Part shown: in pieces, positions 59,760 to 64,000 of the stretch
How positions within the stretch are numbered: position 1 is the stretch's first letter
Layout: every line of letters begins with the position of its first letter
Position numbers and translations under genes: made by a program
The notes under the pieces: model-generated
What the model was told of the DNA's origin: nothing
Database searches by the model: none
The model's input: only the letters and a program-made list of their open reading frames with translations
Assembly (NCBI RefSeq): GCF_012317585.1
Contig: NZ_CP042909.1
Coordinates: forward strand, 372,001 to 436,000
Direction: 5' to 3'
DNA length: 64,000 nt
Source: Thermosulfurimonas marina
GTDB lineage: Bacteria; Desulfobacterota; Thermodesulfobacteria; Thermodesulfobacteriales; Thermodesulfobacteriaceae

Positions 59760-61271
59760 CTAGAAGGTGAAACGGAACTCTGCGTAGAAGAAGGTAAGGT
59801 CGTCGTCCTTCGGGAAGGCATCCTCCACCACATCTCCGCCCCAGATGTGGCTCAGGTAGAGATCGAGCCCCACCTTCACCCCGTTGTACTGATAGAGGTT
59901 TTTGATGAAGACCGAAAGGTCCCACATGGTGAGAAGATCGTCATCGTTTTTAGCGATATGAGCCCCCACCGGCTTGTAACTAAAAACATCCGGGCGCATC
60001 ATGCCCGAGCCGAGGTACCAGTAATCCTCATCCTCGGTGAGGTCCACGAAGTGGACATCGGAACGCACCACCACGTTCTTGAGGGGCTTTAAGATGACCT
60101 GAGCCATCCAGTAATTGGTATTCATAAAAGTGTAGGAGGGGGTCAGGGAATAGATCCGCAGGGTGGGGATCATCATGAAGAAGGTCTCATGGTCCTTGTC
60201 GTTGGGATCATCATCACCGGTTCCGTAGAAATAGCCCACCCGGAACCAGGGCTGCCAGGGCAGATTCTTGAACTTGTAGCCGGCCTCCACGGCGAGGGCA
60301 TAGGCCTTATGGTCCAAAGTGGGATTGCGCCCCCAGACCCCCCACTGGTAGCCGCCCCAGAGGAGAAAGTCCAGGGTGCCCGGGCCGATATCGTAGGCGT
60401 AGATGGCATGGCCGCCGATCATGTGCACTTCGCAGTCCCCCAGACCGTTTTTCTGGGGATCGGTAGGTGCCGCCCCGAGCTGCCGCTCGTCGTTGTAGTA
60501 GTAATAGAAGAGCTGGGCATCCAGGTTGGGCACCCAGGGGTTGGTATCTTTAAGGCTCAGGACCGCAGTGGCGATATCGATGTCGTGGGTCGACTCGCCG
60601 TTTAGCTCCGGATCGTCCCGACGGAGATAGAAACCGCCCGGAGTGGGGTGCATGTAGGAGAGGGTGAAATTCCAGGGGGCGAAGTCATAGGAGAGGAGAC
60701 CGCCGTCAAAGGCCCGCCCCACCCGGGACCAGTCGAAGGGTCCGATCATGCGCTGGGAGATGCGCACCTTCTTTACCCACTTGAGGGTCCCGTTCTTAGG
60801 AAGCCCTCCCTCAAGGCCGGAAAGGTAAAAGAAACGCCCGAGCTTCAGGCTCAGCCCCGGCACCATGGGGGGCTTGACCCGCACCCAGGCCTGAGAGATG
60901 GCCCCGTAGCCGATGTCCGTGGCCTTACCCTTTTGCCCTCCAAAAGCCCCGTTGAAAGTATAGTACAGGGTCCCCAGCCCAAACTGTCCGTCATCCGGAA
61001 GGTTAAAAAACTGGGTCCAGTGAAGCTGGGCGTAGGCGTCCACCACCGAAGAGGTGAACCCGGCCCCGAAACGCATCTTGCTGGAGACAAAGGAATAGGA
61101 ATCGTCTTTTCCGGAAGCTCCATTGTCAAAGGTGTTCCAGTACTCGTAGCGGACCTCCTCTTTGAAATTCAGCTTGGCCTTAATCTTGCCCTCTACGGTG
61201 TAGGCCAAGGCCCCCGAGGCCCACACCAAAAACCCCAGCAAAACTAACCACACCCATTTTCTCATCATCAC
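59760..61271 (-). CDS. Outer-membrane beta-barrel porin (alginate-export-like fold)
   Basis: 503 residues. The signal peptide MMMRKWVWLVLLGFLVWASGALAY is followed by many amphipathic beta strands rich in Tyr, Trp and Phe, and the protein ends in Phe (EFRFTF), as barrel proteins do. The pattern resembles the alginate-export/anion porin superfamily. Sitting between the octaheme cytochrome and napM it could admit nitrate or nitrite, but this is only position-based. No enzyme motif was seen. Confidence 0.75.
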   Translation of the reverse strand: MMMRKWVWLVLLGFLVWASGALAYTVEGKIKAKLNFKEEVRYEYWNTFDNGASGKDDSYSFVSSKMRFGAGFTSSVVDAYAQLHWTQFFNLPDDGQFGLGTLYYTFNGAFGGQKGKATDIGYGAISQAWVRVKPPMVPGLSLKLGRFFYLSGLEGGLPKNGTLKWVKKVRISQRMIGPFDWSRVGRAFDGGLLSYDFAPWNFTLSYMHPTPGGFYLRRDDPELNGESTHDIDIATAVLSLKDTNPWVPNLDAQLFYYYYNDERQLGAAPTDPQKNGLGDCEVHMIGGHAIYAYDIGPGTLDFLLWGGYQWGVWGRNPTLDHKAYALAVEAGYKFKNLPWQPWFRVGYFYGTGDDDPNDKDHETFFMMIPTLRIYSLTPSYTFMNTNYWMAQVILKPLKNVVVRSDVHFVDLTEDEDYWYLGSGMMRPDVFSYKPVGAHIAKNDDDLLTMWDLSVFIKNLYQYNGVKVGLDLYLSHIWGGDVVEDAFPKDDDLTFFYAEFRFTF

Positions 61272-61282
61272 ACCTCCTCCTT

Positions 61283-61837
61283 TTATTGGTTTTTAACGAT
61301 TCTTCTGAGAGGCTCCGGGGCATACAAGGTAAAATAGGCCCGGGCCTTCTCCTTCTTCTTTGCGCCCTTTCCAAACTCCATAATCCGGTGGTCGCAGTAA
61401 AATTTTCCGATGGCCAGGACCTCCGGGCTCCGGCCCTCCTCCCGCAATTTTCGGAATTCTTCCGCCGAGAGTTTCCCCTGAGGGGTGAAATACCAGAAAA
61501 GCATCCGCCCATGGGCCTCAAAGGTGGGCTCCCCGAAGAGACCGAAGAGATAGCCCACCCGCTTCCGCAGTTCCTCCGGGGAAAGCCGGGGAAACTCTTC
61601 GTAAAGGGCCAGCACCTGCCTTTCTTTCTCCTCCAGGACCACCACCAAATGGCCCTTACGATAGCGGAGGGTTCCGGGAAAGGCCTCCCGGTCCGGAAGG
61701 AAGCCTTCAAGGGAGGTCGGGCTTTTCCCCAGAATGAAGCCCTGATAGCCCAAGCGGAGCTTCTGGAGATCGGCACTAAAGGAGACCCCGACCCCCCAAA
61801 GCCCGGCTATCAAGAAAAGGACCACTTTTCTGATCAT
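61283..61837 (-). CDS. Periplasmic protein of unknown function
   Basis: 184 residues with a signal peptide (MIRKVVLFLIAGLWGVGVSFSAD). The mature part has LQKLRLGYQGFILGKSPTSLEGFLPD, LRYRKGHLVVVLEEKERQVLALYEEFPRLSPEELRKRVGYLFG and a basic C-terminus. There are no CxxCH motifs; the one cysteine (FYCDHR) is isolated. I do not recognise it. It lies between the octaheme cytochrome and the porin, which suggests a helper or substrate-handling role. Confidence 0.65.
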   Translation of the reverse strand: MIRKVVLFLIAGLWGVGVSFSADLQKLRLGYQGFILGKSPTSLEGFLPDREAFPGTLRYRKGHLVVVLEEKERQVLALYEEFPRLSPEELRKRVGYLFGLFGEPTFEAHGRMLFWYFTPQGKLSAEEFRKLREEGRSPEVLAIGKFYCDHRIMEFGKGAKKKEKARAYFTLYAPEPLRRIVKNQ

Positions 61838-61847
61838 CTCGTCCTCG

Positions 61848-61873
61848 AAAAAGGGGAGGGGGCTCCCCTCCCC
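61848..61873 (-). terminator. Terminator-like hairpin after the octaheme cytochrome gene
   Basis: Minus strand: a 9-bp perfect stem GGGGAGGGG/CCCCTCCCC with a 3-base loop, then TTTTT. The next gene starts 11 bases after it. Confidence 0.8.
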
Positions 61874-61879
61874 GGACCT

Positions 61880-63508
61880 TTATTGCTCCTTGCCGTAGCG
61901 TTCCTTGTATTCCTTCTCGATGGCCTTCATCATTTCGCCAAAGCCCTTAAGCTTCCACTGGTGTTCGGGGGTATTCAGGACCTCCGCGATGAGCTTCTGG
62001 TACTTCTCCAGCTTTCCGTGCTCCTTGGCCAGCTTGAGGACCTCGGGCAGGTACTTGTAGTAGAAGTGCCTGGCTATCTCGTAGAGACCGTGCCAGTGGG
62101 TGTAGTCCGGCCCCAGCATAGCCGCACCATGACGGGCGCGACGCCCCTCATGGTGCCAGATCTCGAACCAGATCCAGCCCGCTTTGGACATGAAGGGCGA
62201 CTTGGGCACCAGCCCGTCCTTGACCAGCTCCTCGAAGAGGCGCTTGGCCGGCTTGGCGAACTTCTCATTGTAGGTCACCACCAGGGCATCGAACTGCTCG
62301 TAGAAGTTTTCTACCTGCTGCATCCCGTGGCAGCTCTTACAGACCTCCTTCATGGCCTCCCGGCGCTGTTTCCAGCTCATGACCTCCTTTACCTGCTTCT
62401 TGGTGCGTACCTTGACCATCTTGTCCCCTTTGCGCACATAGTCATAGACCTCCACAAACTGTCCGGGAAGCGGCGGAATGTCCCCGGGGACGTCATAGAC
62501 CTTTCCGTCCGTAGTGATCACCCGATTGAGATGGACGGAAATAGGGGGACGTAGGTTCCAGGAGATGCGATCCCCCACGTTGTGGGTATTCCGGGCGATG
62601 GAGCCGTTGGGCTTCACGTAAGCCCCCATGTGACAGGTGGAACAGGTGGGGGCGAAATAGTAGTCCTTGCCCAGGACCCAGGCCCCGGTCTTCAGGATGT
62701 TCATCCCCATGAGCCCGTACTGCCGCACCGCAGAGAGATAGGCGATTCCGTGTTTGGACTCTTCGTACACCTCCTTCTGGGGGTGGTCCGGGCCCAGGTG
62801 GCACTTTCCACAGGCAAAGGGCTGCCGGGCTACGCTGGCCCGAAAGGCGTGCTTCGAATGACAGGCGTTACAGGCCCCCTTGGTCCCGTCGGGATTAATC
62901 CGCCCCATACCGCTGTTGGGCCAGGTGGAGGGATCAAACCGCGGGGCCCCCTCCTTGGTGCGGATGATATTCCCCTTGGAGTCCTTCAGGACCTTGACCA
63001 CCGAGCCGTGACACTGCCAGCAGGCGTTCTGGGCGTCGGCCTTGGCCGCATAAGCCGGAAGCCCCCACTTCTTCACCGCCTCGGCCGGGGCACTGCAGAC
63101 CACCTCCCCCAGGAGGTTGTCCAGCGAGGCCATGATCTGTCCGGCGGTAGCGTGGTGGGAATTTTCGAATTCGGTGTACTCACGCTGGTGACAGTAAGAA
63201 CAGTCCTTAGGCGTGATGAGGGTCTTGATGAAGGCCCCCTCGTGGGTGTAGCCCAGAGGGTCCCCGGGGTCGGCCGCATGGCAGGTGTAACAGCCCACCG
63301 GCCCCTCTTTGGCCGCGGCATGCGGCGACTCCTGCCACTGAAAGACCAGGGACTTATTCTCTTTCAAATGGCACATCATACACTTCTTGTTCAGTTCCCG
63401 GACCTTCGGGTTGGTCACATCCTTAGAAAGCTGGGTGACTGACCACCCCGAGGTCCCTCCCAGGAAAAGGACCGCTAACCAAAACAACCAAAAACCTTTC
63501 CATTTCAT
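61880..63508 (-). CDS. Octaheme hydroxylamine-oxidoreductase-like cytochrome c
   Basis: 542 residues with signal peptide and eight CxxCH motifs: residues 43-47, 73-77, 103-107, 163-167, 213-217, 233-237, 289-293 and 390-394. Spacing and the long helical C-terminus match the HAO/εHao family rather than the pentaheme nitrite reductase. Members oxidise hydroxylamine or, when the Tyr that cross-links heme 4 is absent, reduce nitrite or hydroxylamine. Y469 in DYTHWHG is the place to check against known HAO. It is preceded by an NrfD-like subunit with a 12-base gap. Confidence 0.9.
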   Translation of the reverse strand: MKWKGFWLFWLAVLFLGGTSGWSVTQLSKDVTNPKVRELNKKCMMCHLKENKSLVFQWQESPHAAAKEGPVGCYTCHAADPGDPLGYTHEGAFIKTLITPKDCSYCHQREYTEFENSHHATAGQIMASLDNLLGEVVCSAPAEAVKKWGLPAYAAKADAQNACWQCHGSVVKVLKDSKGNIIRTKEGAPRFDPSTWPNSGMGRINPDGTKGACNACHSKHAFRASVARQPFACGKCHLGPDHPQKEVYEESKHGIAYLSAVRQYGLMGMNILKTGAWVLGKDYYFAPTCSTCHMGAYVKPNGSIARNTHNVGDRISWNLRPPISVHLNRVITTDGKVYDVPGDIPPLPGQFVEVYDYVRKGDKMVKVRTKKQVKEVMSWKQRREAMKEVCKSCHGMQQVENFYEQFDALVVTYNEKFAKPAKRLFEELVKDGLVPKSPFMSKAGWIWFEIWHHEGRRARHGAAMLGPDYTHWHGLYEIARHFYYKYLPEVLKLAKEHGKLEKYQKLIAEVLNTPEHQWKLKGFGEMMKAIEKEYKERYGKEQ

Positions 63509-63520
63509 CCTCTACACCTC

Positions 63521-64000
63521 CTAATTGAAATTTTTTATGGGTTGAGGATTTTGCCCCTCCTCGGTCATCCAGAGAGGAAAAACCTTGGCCAGGAAGAAAA
63601 GGATAATTACCGGGGCCAGGAGGATGAGAATGGTAGGGAGAATGCCCTCCTTTTCGAAAAAGCCCGGATGATAGAAGGTGTAGCCCCGGCCACTCTTGGA
63701 GACCATCTGCCCCCCGATAACCACGTTCCAGCGCATGCAGTAGACCTGGATAAGGAGCATTACCGCCGAGAGGGTGGCCAGAATTTGCAAGGCCTTCCCG
63801 CGCACATTGGCCAGGGTAAGCACCCCCAGGATCACCAGAGGAATGAAAGAAAAGATGAGGATCTGCATCACGATAAAGCTGGTAAAGAGGGGGCCGGAGA
63901 TGAGGTGCTCCAGGACGTGCCAGCTTTCCACCCGCAGGTAAGCGTGCACCCCGAGGTCGAGCAATTCCAGAACCACATCCAGGATGAGAAATCCCCAGAG
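63521..64000 (-). CDS. NrfD/PsrC-like membrane subunit (5' part beyond right edge)
   Basis: The frame is open from the right edge (LWGFLILDVVLELLDLGV...) to a stop at 63521; 159 residues are visible. It has three to four membrane helices and the C-terminal NrfD-family segment VYCMRWNVVIGGQMVSKSGRGYTFYHP. NrfD-type proteins link the quinone pool to periplasmic reductases. A GTG at 63976 is internal and not the true start. It is immediately upstream of the octaheme cytochrome and may be its electron donor. Confidence 0.8.
   Translation of the reverse strand, partial: LWGFLILDVVLELLDLGVHAYLRVESWHVLEHLISGPLFTSFIVMQILIFSFIPLVILGVLTLANVRGKALQILATLSAVMLLIQVYCMRWNVVIGGQMVSKSGRGYTFYHPGFFEKEGILPTILILLAPVIILFFLAKVFPLWMTEEGQNPQPIKNFN

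Noticed and set aside
61286-62554. 422-codon open frame on the + strand
   Set aside because: Antisense to the octaheme cytochrome and the small periplasmic gene; no protein-like motif.
63521-63976. A 151-residue protein starting at the GTG at 63976
   Set aside because: The same frame continues upstream to the window edge with membrane-helix coding, so this is an internal codon of a larger NrfD-like gene.
1-64000. CRISPR arrays, rRNA genes, prophage or integrase genes
   Set aside because: No regularly spaced direct repeats, no rRNA sequence and no phage structural or integrase genes were seen; the only mobile DNA is the IS256 element and the repeat-bearing remnants.

Overview
This 64 kb window is almost wall-to-wall coding, GC-rich bacterial chromosome with tight operons and many 1-4 base gene overlaps. 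Gene content points to an anaerobic, probably thermophilic, chemolithotrophic or sulfur-cycle bacterium of the Thermodesulfobacteriota type. The evidence is pyruvate:ferredoxin oxidoreductase in four subunits, a B12-dependent ribonucleotide reductase, periplasmic nitrate reductase of the NapMADGH type and an octaheme hydroxylamine-oxidoreductase-like cytochrome. Thermosulfurimonas-like organisms are my best guess from this gene combination; that is inference, not a database match.

Layout. 1-1352: cobyrinate a,c-diamide synthase running off the left edge. 1381-8020: a minor-pilin operon with PilY1 and four prepilin-like proteins. 8021-8333: a gene-free leader with promoter, fold and intrinsic terminator ahead of a DAHP synthase. 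9510-20880: radical SAM protein, a DUF6178-type protein, then the minus-strand block ffh-rpsP-khpA-rimM-trmD-rplS-rnhB-yraN, a Na+/Ca2+ antiporter, nrdJ and birA. 20939-28109: prephenate dehydrogenase, lgt, speD-speB (polyamines), dapB, a decayed HEPN-MNT pair, an Mrp ATPase, a DUF364-type protein and rsmE. 28076-31663: msbA and two Zn proteases. 31761-35399: hrcA-grpE-dnaK. 35402-44944: HPP protein, HDOD protein, M24 peptidase, coaBC, a lipoprotein, tRNA-Leu, GNAT, M20 peptidase, DUF169, metG and a PSP1/RicT protein. 45061-48234: polyferredoxin membrane protein, mobB, UPF0173 hydrolase, a broken aspartyl protease gene and tRNA-Gly. 48280-51269: porGDAB. 51337-52594: one intact IS256-type element, followed by a small IS remnant. 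52879-55078: heme-binding sensor kinase and response regulator. 55041-64000: napH, napG, napD, napA, napM, an outer-membrane porin, a periplasmic protein, the octaheme cytochrome and an NrfD-like membrane subunit, all on the minus strand.

The most interesting region is the right end. Nitrate reductase, its electron-transfer partners, a porin, an octaheme HAO-type cytochrome and an NrfD-like quinol-interacting subunit are co-oriented. They could form a complete nitrate-to-ammonium route without a pentaheme NrfA inside the window. The cluster is punctuated by terminator-like hairpins at three internal junctions that leave no room for new promoters, which suggests stepwise attenuation. MobB (molybdenum cofactor), the polyferredoxin with a CRP/FNR-type palindrome upstream, and the heme-containing sensor kinase are plausible supporting parts. 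Other unusual items are structured, terminator-bearing leaders before the DAHP synthase and speD genes, a TrmD-SPOUT fusion, an IS256 insertion abutting the -35 box of the por operon, and two freshly broken genes.
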